DNA of 5,656 bases from contig DCUQ01000027.1 of the NCBI GenBank assembly GCA_002327865.1, forward strand, positions 220-5,875. The letters are read 5' to 3'. A program made the position numbers and the translations under genes. Positions within the stretch are counted from its first letter, which is position 1, and each line of letters begins with the position of its first letter. The stretch comes from Syntrophaceae bacterium UBA2210 (GTDB lineage Bacteria; Desulfobacterota; Syntrophia; Syntrophales; UBA2210). Shown here in pieces: positions 1-5,656 of the stretch. A model generated the notes under the pieces. The model was not told where the DNA came from, made no database searches, and was given only the letters and a program-made list of their open reading frames with translations.

Positions 1-22
1 TCGAATCCCTCCTGGCCTGCCA
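1..22 (+). tRNA. tRNA 3' end, probably tRNA-Trp (partial)
   Basis: The first 22 bases parse exactly as the end of a tRNA: T-loop from position 55 (TCGAAT), 3' strand of the T-stem (CCCTC), 3' strand of the acceptor stem (CTGGCCT), discriminator G73 and an encoded CCA. The 5' part including the anticodon lies outside the window. Assignment to Trp is inference: bacterial tRNA-Trp has G73, an acceptor starting AGGCCAG would fit, and a tRNA-Trp gene directly before secE is the usual arrangement in many bacteria. That this is a tRNA end is very likely; the amino acid identity is moderately sure. Confidence 0.82.
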
Positions 23-45
23 TTATATTTTGCCGGGTTCGTCTT

Positions 46-249
46 ATGGAAAAGATCAAGTTGATAATGAGCAAGATAAGGCGCTTTTTGCGGGAGGCAA
101 AGGTTGAGCTGAATAAGGTGACATGGCCGACGCCGAAAGAAGCGCTTGCCTCGACTTCCGTAGTGATAGTCGTGGTTATTATCGTGTCTTTGTTTCTTGG
201 TGTCGTGGATTTCGGCCTTACCAAAATAATAAGATTGGTTTTGGGTTAA
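46..249 (+). CDS. secE: Preprotein translocase subunit SecE
   Basis: SecE is the small essential membrane subunit that clamps SecY in the SecYEG protein-export channel. The 67-residue product is the short single-span form usual outside enterobacteria, which have three spans. Residues 9-33 form the amphipathic cytoplasmic helix with the family signature VELNKVTWPTPKEA (20-33), and residues about 36-60 are one strongly hydrophobic transmembrane segment. The start is uncertain: ATG at 46 gives the longest product but has no clear Shine-Dalgarno, while an in-frame TTG at 61 or ATG at 67 would leave the conserved part intact; the ATG at 67 product (MSKIRRFLREAKVEL) resembles many SecE N-termini. 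It lies 23 bases after the tRNA and 4 bases before nusG, so it is probably cotranscribed with both. Confidence 0.93.
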   Translation: MEKIKLIMSKIRRFLREAKVELNKVTWPTPKEALASTSVVIVVVIIVSLFLGVVDFGLTKIIRLVLG

Positions 250-253
250 AGAG

Positions 254-784
254 ATGGCTTTTCACTGGTATGTCGTCCATACGTACTCGGGTTTTGAAAA
301 CAGGGTGAAGCTCTCTCTTGAAGAGAGGGTTGCCACCTCCGGCATGCAGGATTATTTCGGCGATATACTTATACCTGAAGAGGATGTGGTAGAGCTTAAG
401 AAAGGGGAGAAGAAAACTTCGAAAAGAAAATTTTTCCCCGGTTACGTACTTGTAAATATGGAATTAAACGACGATACATGGCACATCGTCAAGGATACCC
501 CTAAAGTTACCGGTTTTATAGGGATGAGAGACAGACCTTCGCCTGTATCCGACGAATCCGTCAGATCACTGAAGGCCAAGATAGACGAGGGCACCCTTAA
601 GCCCAGGCCGAAGTTCGAATTCGATTTGGGAGACCGTGTAAAAATTGTGGATGGGCCCTTTACGAATTTTGACGGGGTTGTTGATGAAGTCAAACCGGAA
701 AAGGGTAAATTGAGAGTTATTGTAAGTATTTTCGGAAGATCTACACCGGTAGAACTGGATTTCATACAGGTTGTACAAATTTAG
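254..784 (+). CDS. nusG: Transcription termination/antitermination factor NusG
   Basis: NusG binds the clamp of elongating RNA polymerase, alters pausing, and through its C-terminal domain contacts Rho or ribosomal protein S10 (NusE). The product is 176 residues, a normal size without inserted domains. The N-terminal NGN domain spans about 4-115, starting with [11 protein letters not shown] (6-16) and including FFPGYVLV (60-67). The KOW domain follows from about 124, with [16 protein letters not shown] (126-141) and the closing FGRSTPVEL (160-168). The ATG lies 4 bases after the secE stop with only a weak GGG/AAAGAG ribosome-binding signal, so translation is probably coupled to secE. No truncation or odd residue is visible. 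Family assignment is essentially certain. Confidence 0.98.
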   Translation: MAFHWYVVHTYSGFENRVKLSLEERVATSGMQDYFGDILIPEEDVVELKKGEKKTSKRKFFPGYVLVNMELNDDTWHIVKDTPKVTGFIGMRDRPSPVSDESVRSLKAKIDEGTLKPRPKFEFDLGDRVKIVDGPFTNFDGVVDEVKPEKGKLRVIVSIFGRSTPVELDFIQVVQI

Positions 785-837
785 AAAAACAGCAGGTAAA
801 CTTTGAAAATCGAAGGAAGCAAGTAAAGGGGAATCTA

Positions 838-1263
838 ATGGCCAAGAAGGTTATAGCGAGTATCAAGCTTCAAATTCAGGCCGGCAAAGCTACGCCGTCG
901 CCACCGATAGGTCCCGCCCTGGGCCAGCACGGGGTTAATATAATGGAATTCTGTAAAGCTTATAATGCTCTTACGCAGAATCAGGAAGGGATGATAATAC
1001 CGGTTATTATAACCGTATATGCCGATAAGTCATTCACCTTTATTACCAAAACACCGCCGACATCCGTTTTGTTGAAACAGATGGCAAAGATTGCAAAAGG
1101 TGCGGGAGATCCCAAAAGGGAAAAGGTGGGAACGGTAACCCCCAAACAACTGAGGGAAATAGCCGAATTAAAGTATGAGGATTTGAATGCCGTAGATATT
1201 AATGGGGCTATGGCTATTGTTGAAGGGACCGCAAGGTCTATGGGTATTGAGATTGCCAAATAA
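838..1263 (+). CDS. rplK: 50S ribosomal protein L11
   Basis: L11 binds the GTPase-associated region of 23S rRNA at the base of the L12 stalk, where it takes part in factor binding and, in the stringent response, RelA activation. Length is 141 residues, typical of the family. The N-terminal domain (about 1-70) contains the conserved [20 protein letters not shown] segment (9-28) with the proline-rich face targeted by thiopeptides; the linker carries KTPPTS (71-76); the C-terminal rRNA-binding domain (77-141) includes [15 protein letters not shown] (98-112). A good Shine-Dalgarno (AAGGGG, 826-831) sits 6 bases before the ATG. The 53-base gap after nusG is where an L1-binding translational operator would be expected by analogy with E. 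coli, but I could not identify one with confidence. Confidence 0.99.
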   Translation: MAKKVIASIKLQIQAGKATPSPPIGPALGQHGVNIMEFCKAYNALTQNQEGMIIPVIITVYADKSFTFITKTPPTSVLLKQMAKIAKGAGDPKREKVGTVTPKQLREIAELKYEDLNAVDINGAMAIVEGTARSMGIEIAK

Positions 1264-1286
1264 ATTGACTCCGGAGTTTTGTTGAG

Positions 1287-1994
1287 ATGTCTAGAAGTAA
1301 AGGATATGTTGAAGAAAGAAAAAAGGTAGAGTCCGGGAAGTGCTATCTGTTGCAGGAAGCTGTGGATCTTGCAATATCAACAGCTCGGTCCAAGTTTGAT
1401 GAAACTGCTGATGTTGCAATCAAACTGGGCGTAAATCCCAAACATGCGGATCAGATGGTGCGTGGGAGTGTGGTCCTTCCCAATGGACTCGGCAAATCTG
1501 TGAGCGTGCTGGTGTTCGCAAAAGGGGAGAAAGAAAAAGAAGCACTTGAGGCCGGAGCTGATTTCGTCGGTTCGGATGATCTTGTTGAAAAGATTAAGGG
1601 CGGGTGGCTTGAATTTGACCGGGTTGTTGCTACCCCGGACATGATGGGCACTGTCGGAAAACTGGGTAAGATTCTGGGACCGCGTGGTTTGATGCCTAAC
1701 CCTAAGGTTGGGACGGTGACGTTTGATATCAAAAGTGCGGTAGGGGAACTGAAAGCGGGTAAGGTCGAGTTCAGAGTGGAAAAAGCGGGTATCGTTCACA
1801 GTCCTGTGGGAAAAGTTTCTTTCGGAGCCGGTAAATTGACAGAAAATATTCTGGCATTGGTAGAGTCCATCATAAAGCTGAAACCTGCCTCCAGCAAAGG
1901 AACATATCTTAAGGCTATTTCTCTTTCCACTACCATGGGTCCCGGAGTTAAAATAGATCCGTTGGATGTCAGGAATATTTTGAAGGCCGTTTAA
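1287..1994 (+). CDS. rplA: 50S ribosomal protein L1
   Basis: L1 forms the mobile L1 stalk of the large subunit, which helps release deacylated tRNA from the E site. In E. coli it also represses translation of its own L11-L1 mRNA. The 235 residues are a full-length bacterial L1. Domain I is split (about 1-67 and 160-235) around inserted domain II (about 68-159). The hallmark [20 protein letters not shown] occupies 124-143, and the conserved [10 protein letters not shown] lies at 215-224 near the C-terminus. The gene starts 23 bases after rplK; GGAG at 1273-1276 is a ribosome-binding site with a somewhat long spacing of 10 bases, and it lies within a self-complementary 10-mer. No irregularities are seen. 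Confidence 0.99.
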   Translation: MSRSKGYVEERKKVESGKCYLLQEAVDLAISTARSKFDETADVAIKLGVNPKHADQMVRGSVVLPNGLGKSVSVLVFAKGEKEKEALEAGADFVGSDDLVEKIKGGWLEFDRVVATPDMMGTVGKLGKILGPRGLMPNPKVGTVTFDIKSAVGELKAGKVEFRVEKAGIVHSPVGKVSFGAGKLTENILALVESIIKLKPASSKGTYLKAISLSTTMGPGVKIDPLDVRNILKAV

Positions 1995-2008
1995 AAAAGC
2001 AGATAAGA

Positions 2009-2067
2009 AGTCAGAGACAGCGGGTACAAGAATGTTTAATCGATTTTTAGGTCGGCCTGCCGAGACT
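2009..2067 (+). promoter_or_regulatory. Ribosomal protein L10 leader (L10-L12 autoregulatory site)
   Basis: The untranslated region before rplJ carries the recognisable core of the L10 leader, which the L10(L12)4 complex binds to limit rplJ-rplL expression. AGTC (2009-2012) pairs with GACT (2064-2067); GCGGGT (2020-2025) pairs with GCCTGC (2055-2060, with two G-U pairs). Between them is an asymmetric internal loop with AGAGACA (2013-2019) on one side and CGA (2061-2063) on the other. The AGACAGC...TTAAT...CCTGCCGAG pattern matches what I know of the family in other bacteria. The boundaries given are those of the core stem; the functional leader probably extends toward the rplJ ribosome-binding site. 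Identity is well supported by pattern and location; the mechanism in this organism is not shown. Confidence 0.85.
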
Positions 2068-2120
2068 ATGGAGGAGTTGTAGTAATATTTTTTCCTGTAT
2101 AGCGGTCTGACTTTCAGAGA

Positions 2121-2147
2121 ATCTTGATCGTCTCCGGACGGCAGGAT
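2121..2147 (+). terminator. Candidate attenuator hairpin in the L10 leader
   Basis: ATCTTG (2121-2126) plus TCGTC (2128-2132) pair with GACGG (2137-2141) plus CAGGAT (2142-2147), giving 11 pairs (two G-U) with a single bulged A at 2127. The loop is TCCG closed by C-G, a UNCG-type stable tetraloop. The following bases GGTTTTGAATT make only a poor U-tract, so intrinsic termination would be weak; it may instead act as a pause site or control access to the rplJ ribosome-binding site 21 bases downstream. The 3' arm is also complementary to the L10-binding stem, which suggests a switch. The hairpin is visible in the sequence; its function is inferred. Confidence 0.4.
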
Positions 2148-2167
2148 GGTTTTGAATTAACGTGTTG

Positions 2168-2175
2168 AAAGGAGG
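2168..2175 (+). promoter_or_regulatory. Strong ribosome-binding site of rplJ
   Basis: AAAGGAGG is a near-perfect Shine-Dalgarno. It is 7 bases before an in-frame TTG at 2183 but only 2 bases before an out-of-frame ATG at 2178, and it lies downstream of the in-frame GTG at 2162. It therefore selects the TTG as the rplJ start. Confidence 0.85.
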
Positions 2176-2182
2176 CCATGTA

Positions 2183-2704
2183 TTGAACAGAAGTGCTAAA
2201 GAACGGGTTGTCACCGAACTTCGTAAAAAGCTCAAGGATGTTAAGTTGGCTGTTCTTGCCGATTACAGCGGTATTACAGTCAAGGATATCACCAGCCTGC
2301 GTAATAAGTTGCGTAAGGCGGACAGTGAGTTCAGGGTGGTGAAAAACAACCTCTTGAGTATCGCTCTGAAGGATACGGAATTTTCTCCGTTGGATGATCA
2401 TCTCAAAGGGCCCAAGGCTCTTATGATGAACTTCGGAGATGTGGTTGAGCCAAGCAAAATACTTGTCGAGTTTGCCGATAAGAATGAAAAACTTGAAATT
2501 GAAGTAGGTGTTTTGAATGGCAAGCTCTTAAGCAGGGAGCAGATAGGCGCCCTTGCCAAGTTGCCGGGCAGAGAAGTTCTTCTCGCGAAATTCCTCTCTG
2601 TCCTAGCCGGAGTACAGACCCAGTTTGTCAGGGTTTTGAGCGGAGTGCCCAGAGGGCTTGTTCAGGTGCTTGATGCGCATAGAGCAAATCAGGAAGGAAA
2701 CTAA
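2183..2704 (+). CDS. rplJ: 50S ribosomal protein L10
   Basis: L10 anchors the L7/L12 dimers to the ribosome, forming the flexible stalk that recruits translational GTPases; with L12 it also binds its own leader mRNA. From the TTG start the product is 173 residues, the usual size. The N-terminal rRNA-binding domain (about 1-100) shows the family pattern NRSAKERVVTELRKKL (2-17), LADYSGITV (25-33), LRNKLRK (39-45) and FRVVKNNLL (50-58), and GPKALM at 77-82. The C-terminal part (about 130-173) is the helix that carries L12 dimers. A longer version from GTG at 2162 would add seven residues but has no ribosome-binding site and would itself contain the Shine-Dalgarno, so TTG is preferred. TTG for a highly expressed ribosomal protein is uncommon. 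The gene is followed after 26 bases by rplL. Confidence 0.97.
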   Translation: MNRSAKERVVTELRKKLKDVKLAVLADYSGITVKDITSLRNKLRKADSEFRVVKNNLLSIALKDTEFSPLDDHLKGPKALMMNFGDVVEPSKILVEFADKNEKLEIEVGVLNGKLLSREQIGALAKLPGREVLLAKFLSVLAGVQTQFVRVLSGVPRGLVQVLDAHRANQEGN

Positions 2705-2730
2705 ACATACAGGAAAGGATGTAGTAAGAA

Positions 2731-3120
2731 ATGACGACAGAGAAAAAAATCACAAAAGAAGAAGTGATAAATTTTATTGAAAATATGACAGTCCTTGAGC
2801 TGTCGGAAATGGTTAAGGAACTGGAAGAAAAGTTCGGTGTTTCCGCGGCAGCTCCGGTAGCTGCCACTGTGGCAGCCGGGCCGACCGCAGCGGCTCCGGT
2901 GGAAGAAAAAACCGACTTTGATGTTATACTTACGGGATTCGGCGATCAGAAGATACAGGTCATCAAGGTTGCACGAGCCGTAACGGGGCTGGGCCTTAAA
3001 GAAGCCAAGGATCTGGTCGAAGGTGCTCCCAAAGCGATTAAAGAGGGTGTGCCCAAAGAAGAAGCCGAACAGATAAAGGCAAAGCTGGAAGAAGTAGGCG
3101 CAACTGTTGAAATTAAATAA
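2731..3120 (+). CDS. rplL: 50S ribosomal protein L7/L12
   Basis: L7/L12 is the multicopy stalk protein whose C-terminal domains capture EF-Tu, EF-G, IF2 and release factors and stimulate their GTPase activity. The 129 residues show all three parts: the N-terminal dimerisation and L10-binding helices (about 5-37, ending EEKFGVSA), an Ala/Pro/Val-rich flexible hinge (38-58), and the globular C-terminal domain (60-129) with [20 protein letters not shown] (61-80), the factor-binding helix region [16 protein letters not shown] (85-100), and the ending [10 protein letters not shown]. An AGGAAAGGA purine run (2711-2719) 11 bases before the ATG serves as ribosome-binding site. The hinge-coding DNA contains a short GC-rich inverted repeat (2860-2876), probably a by-product of alanine codons. 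Confidence 0.99.
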   Translation: MTTEKKITKEEVINFIENMTVLELSEMVKELEEKFGVSAAAPVAATVAAGPTAAAPVEEKTDFDVILTGFGDQKIQVIKVARAVTGLGLKEAKDLVEGAPKAIKEGVPKEEAEQIKAKLEEVGATVEIK

Positions 3121-3173
3121 CCATTTGAATTAGTTACTTAAAAATTAAAGAGGGATTCAAAATTATGGGTCCG

Positions 3174-3223
3174 GAAGCCAGAGATCAGAAAGAAATTAAA
3201 ACGTTTTTTTCTATTCTGGCTTC
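3174..3223 (+). terminator. Candidate attenuator or processing hairpin between rplL and rpoB
   Basis: GAAGCCAGA (3174-3182) is a perfect 9-base inverted repeat of TCTGGCTTC (3215-3223); G-U pairs at both ends could extend it to 11. The loop is 32 bases and A/T-rich, containing AAAACG followed by seven T. The stem is followed by TCTATTTTTATAA, an imperfect U-tract. In E. coli the rplL-rpoB gap holds a partial attenuator and an RNase III cleavage site that lower rpoB expression relative to ribosomal proteins; location and form here suggest an equivalent. The inverted repeat is seen directly. Whether it terminates, is processed, or both is inference, and the long loop makes it a weak terminator at best. 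Confidence 0.5.
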
Positions 3224-3263
3224 TCTATTTTTATAATCAGGGTAAATCATCATAAGGGTCGCT

Positions 3264-5656
3264 ATGGGTACATATAGAAAAAGTTTTGGCCGCATAAAGA
3301 AGACAATAGAGATGCCTGATCTCATCGAGATTCAGAGAAAGTCTTACGAAAAGTTTCTCCAGGCCGATGTAAAATCTGAAGACAGAAAGAATTTCGGTCT
3401 CCAAGGAGCTTTTAAGAGTGTCTTTCCTATCGAGGATTTCGGGGGCAAATGCTCTCTGGAGTTTGTCAGCTATAAGATAGGAGATCCCAGATATGATGTA
3501 AGGGAGTGTACGCAAAAGGGGATGACCTATAACGCACCCCTGAAGGTCGTGGCCAGGCTTATTGTATTCGACAATGGCCGGGGTAGCGAGCAGAAGTTCA
3601 TAAGAGATATAAAAGAGCAGGAAATATACTTCGGCGAGATTCCTTTGATGACCGATAAAGGTACCTTTAATATCAATGGTACTGAGAGAGTCATCGTGAG
3701 TCAGTTGCATCGGTCGCCGGGAATATTTTTTGATCACGACAAAGGGAAAACACATACAAGTGGTAAACTGATCTATTCGGTGAGAGTTATTCCCATACGG
3801 GGCTCCTGGCTCGATCTCGAGTTTGATCCGAAAGATCTCCTTTACGCCAGAGTGGACAGAAGAAGAAAAATGCCGGTCACGGTACTTCTCAAAGCAATGG
3901 GATACTCCAGTGAAGAATTGATCGAGTATTTTTATAATATTGAAAAAGTCATTCTGAATGACGGAAAACGCGTGTCTCTGGTGATAGATGACAGTCTTAT
4001 CGGCGAGAGAATACCCGAAGATATTAAAGATGATCGGACCGGTGAGGTGATTCTGAAGAAGGGAAGAAAAATTTCAAGGACTTCTCTGAAAAAAATGACT
4101 GATGCCGGCACGGAAATGATAAGTCTCGATCAGGATTACCTGGTTGGCAAAGTCCTTGCTTCGGATGTTGTGGATCCTGGGACCGGCGAAGTTATTCTGA
4201 AGAGCAATAATGGGTTGCGCGAAGATGATGTGGATTTGCTGCGCGAAAAAAATATTGCCGAAGTCAGGTTCATTCAACTTGACGAGGAAGGGTTGAACTC
4301 CTACATCAGGAACACTCTGCTCGTAGATAAAATTGAGACTGAAGACGATGCCATAGTAGATATATACCGAAGACTGCGGCCAAGCAATCCTCCTTCCCTT
4401 GAAACTGCCCGCAGATTTTTCAACAGTCTGTTTTTTGATGAAAACAGCTATGATCTTTCTGATGTCGGACGTGTGAAGATGAATTATAAACTTCGCATGG
4501 ATGTAGACCCCAACGTAACGGTTCTTCGCCGGGAGGATGTCATAAAGGCTGTTGAATATCTCATAAATTTGAAGAATGGAGTGCCTGAATACAGCGTTGA
4601 CGATATAGATCACCTCGGAAACAGAAGGATAAGATCCGTTGGGGAGCTTATAGAAAATCAGTACAGAATAGGGCTGGTTAGAATGGAACGGGCTATCAAG
4701 GAGAAGATGAGTCTCCTCGATATAGAAACCATGATGCCGCACGATCTTATAAACGCAAAACCTGTTACCGCCATAGTTAACGAGTTTTTCGGAAGCAGTC
4801 AGTTGTCCCAGTTCATGGATCAGACCAACCCTCTTTCCGAGATTACTCACAAAAGAAGGCTGTCGGCACTTGGCCCCGGAGGGCTTACACGTGAGAGGGC
4901 CGGTTTCGAAGTAAGGGATGTGCATAATACCCATTACGGACGTGTATGCCCCGTTGAAACGCCTGAAGGCCCGAATATCGGACTGATCGTATCTCTAAGC
5001 GCCTATGCGAGGGTAAACGATTTCGGTTTCATAGAAACACCCTACAGAGTTGTGGAAAACGGGAGAGTTATTGATAAGATCCGGTATCTTACCGCGACAG
5101 AAGAAGAAGATTATATTATAACGCAGGCGAATACCCCGATCGATGCCGAAGGCAGGTTTGTTGAAGATCTTATCACTGCGAGAAAGAGCGAAAACTATGT
5201 GACGGTGACGCCGAAAGAGATAAATCTGATGGACGTATCTCCCAGTCAGCTTGTTTCCGTTGCGACCGGGCTTATTCCGTTTCTGGAACACGATGATGCA
5301 AACAGGGCCTTGATGGGTTCCAACATGCAGCGTCAGGCAGTTCCGCTTTTGAAACCGGATCCTCCTCTTGTGGGAACCGGTATGGGAGCGGTCGTCGCCC
5401 GGGACTCGGGGGCTGTGATTGTGGCGAAGGAATCCGGTATAGTGGAAGATGTCGACGCAGCAAGGATTGTTATAAAACGCGATGTCAGGGAAGGAAATGA
5501 TTCCGATATCGGCGTCGATATATATAATCTTATAAAGTACCAGCGTTCGAATCAGAATACATGTTTTAACCATAAACCCATTGTAGATAAGGGCAGCAGG
5601 GTAAAAAAGGGAGATATCATAGCCGACGGTCCGGCAACCGATAATGGCGAACTGGC
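3264..5656 (+). CDS. rpoB: DNA-directed RNA polymerase subunit beta (5' part, runs off the window)
   Basis: RpoB forms one side of the RNA polymerase cleft and part of the active centre. The frame is open for 797 codons from ATG 3264 to the window end, roughly 58% of a usual beta of about 1,360 residues; AAGGG (3254-3258) is the ribosome-binding site, 5 bases before the ATG. Features in order: N-terminal protrusion and lobe sequences ([19 protein letters not shown], 2-20; [21 protein letters not shown], about 133-153), a region with two GEVILK repeats (260-265 and 308-313) like the beta-beta' module repeats of proteobacterial beta, then [16 protein letters not shown] and the rifampicin pocket [20 protein letters not shown] (510-529), followed by [20 protein letters not shown] and [32 protein letters not shown] and [19 protein letters not shown] are also present. 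The window ends just before the conserved Glu-Asp pair (E813/D814 in E. coli); the catalytic lysines are not covered. No frameshift or stop is seen. Confidence 0.99.
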   Translation, partial: MGTYRKSFGRIKKTIEMPDLIEIQRKSYEKFLQADVKSEDRKNFGLQGAFKSVFPIEDFGGKCSLEFVSYKIGDPRYDVRECTQKGMTYNAPLKVVARLIVFDNGRGSEQKFIRDIKEQEIYFGEIPLMTDKGTFNINGTERVIVSQLHRSPGIFFDHDKGKTHTSGKLIYSVRVIPIRGSWLDLEFDPKDLLYARVDRRRKMPVTVLLKAMGYSSEELIEYFYNIEKVILNDGKRVSLVIDDSLIGERIPEDIKDDRTGEVILKKGRKISRTSLKKMTDAGTEMISLDQDYLVGKVLASDVVDPGTGEVILKSNNGLREDDVDLLREKNIAEVRFIQLDEEGLNSYIRNTLLVDKIETEDDAIVDIYRRLRPSNPPSLETARRFFNSLFFDENSYDLSDVGRVKMNYKLRMDVDPNVTVLRREDVIKAVEYLINLKNGVPEYSVDDIDHLGNRRIRSVGELIENQYRIGLVRMERAIKEKMSLLDIETMMPHDLINAKPVTAIVNEFFGSSQLSQFMDQTNPLSEITHKRRLSALGPGGLTRERAGFEVRDVHNTHYGRVCPVETPEGPNIGLIVSLSAYARVNDFGFIETPYRVVENGRVIDKIRYLTATEEEDYIITQANTPIDAEGRFVEDLITARKSENYVTVTPKEINLMDVSPSQLVSVATGLIPFLEHDDANRALMGSNMQRQAVPLLKPDPPLVGTGMGAVVARDSGAVIVAKESGIVEDVDAARIVIKRDVREGNDSDIGVDIYNLIKYQRSNQNTCFNHKPIVDKGSRVKKGDIIADGPATDNGEL

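Noticed and set aside
123..308. 61-codon frame on the + strand overlapping secE and nusG
   Set aside because: Out of frame with two clearly conserved genes, no ribosome-binding site, and composition of a shifted reading of SecE.
785..837. Search for an L1-binding operator before rplK
   Set aside because: Only a weak 5-bp hairpin (CTTTG 801-805 with CGAAG 811-815) is visible; it does not resemble the known L1 rRNA-like target well enough to call.
1268..1277. Perfect palindrome ACTCCGGAGT containing the rplA ribosome-binding site
   Set aside because: It has no spacer, so as RNA it forms only a 3-bp stem with a 4-base loop. Could reflect chance around GGAG.
1377..1799. Open frame of 140 codons on the - strand
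   Set aside because: Antisense to the conserved rplA gene and with no family resemblance; the smaller - strand frames opposite nusG, rplK, rplJ and rplL are likewise shadows.
2077..2103. Promoter-like TTGTAG and TATAGC before rplJ
   Set aside because: Spacing is only 15 bases and both boxes are poor matches; the region is better explained as leader RNA. An internal promoter is possible but not supported.
3125..3153. Possible promoter TTGAAT before rpoB
   Set aside because: No acceptable -10 box at 16-18 bases downstream; the region is simply A/T-rich.
4041..4202. Duplicated GEVILK segments in rpoB (260-265 and 308-313) as a recent duplication
   Set aside because: E. coli beta has a comparable arrangement at this place, so the repeats are an old structural feature of the family and not a new duplication.
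4074..4934. Long open frame of 286 codons on the - strand
   Set aside because: It lies wholly antisense to highly conserved rpoB codons, has no recognisable domain, and is explained by the complementary codon pattern. The - strand frames at 3237-3755 and 4995-5573 are rejected for the same reason.
1..5656. Novel accessory or defence system in the window
   Set aside because: Every substantial coding frame belongs to the conserved secE-rpoB cluster, with tight spacing and no inserted gene; nothing supports a new system here beyond the regulatory RNA candidates listed.

Overview
This window is the conserved bacterial secE-nusG-rplKAJL-rpoB cluster, read entirely on the + strand. It opens in the 3' end of a tRNA (probably tRNA-Trp) and ends inside rpoB. 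Order: tRNA 3' end, secE, nusG, rplK (L11), rplA (L1), a structured L10 leader, rplJ (L10), rplL (L7/L12), an intergenic hairpin, rpoB (RNA polymerase beta, first 797 codons). The gene order and intact full-length proteins indicate a chromosomal housekeeping locus. I see no mobile element, CRISPR array, phage gene or foreign insertion.

The organism is a bacterium of the proteobacterial/Desulfobacterota kind, inferred rather than proven. The partial RpoB can be aligned with E. coli RpoB almost without register change (a +3 offset at the rifampicin region), and it carries the proteobacterial-type region between the beta lobes and the fork. Phrases such as the [24 protein letters not shown] stretch recall deltaproteobacterial beta subunits. 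Base composition looks intermediate, and AUA, AGA and AGG codons are common. Genus cannot be read from this window.

Layout. 1-22 is the tRNA end; 23-45 is a short gap with no convincing promoter. secE and nusG are 4 bases apart and nusG to rplK is 53 bases. rplK to rplA is 23 bases. The 188 bases between rplA and rplJ hold an L10-type leader plus a second hairpin that can exchange pairing with it. rplJ most likely starts at a TTG behind a near-perfect Shine-Dalgarno. rplJ to rplL is 26 bases. The 143 bases between rplL and rpoB hold a 9-bp perfect inverted repeat with a T-rich tail, inside a 23-codon small ORF.

The genes work together in gene expression and secretion: SecE is the small essential part of the SecYEG channel, NusG is the elongation/coupling factor, L11, L1, L10 and L7/L12 build the L1 and L12 stalks of the 50S subunit, and RpoB is the beta subunit of RNA polymerase. 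The two larger intergenic regions fit the known need to tune ribosomal proteins separately from RNA polymerase. I found no new gene system; the points most worth checking are the RNA switches in those two gaps.
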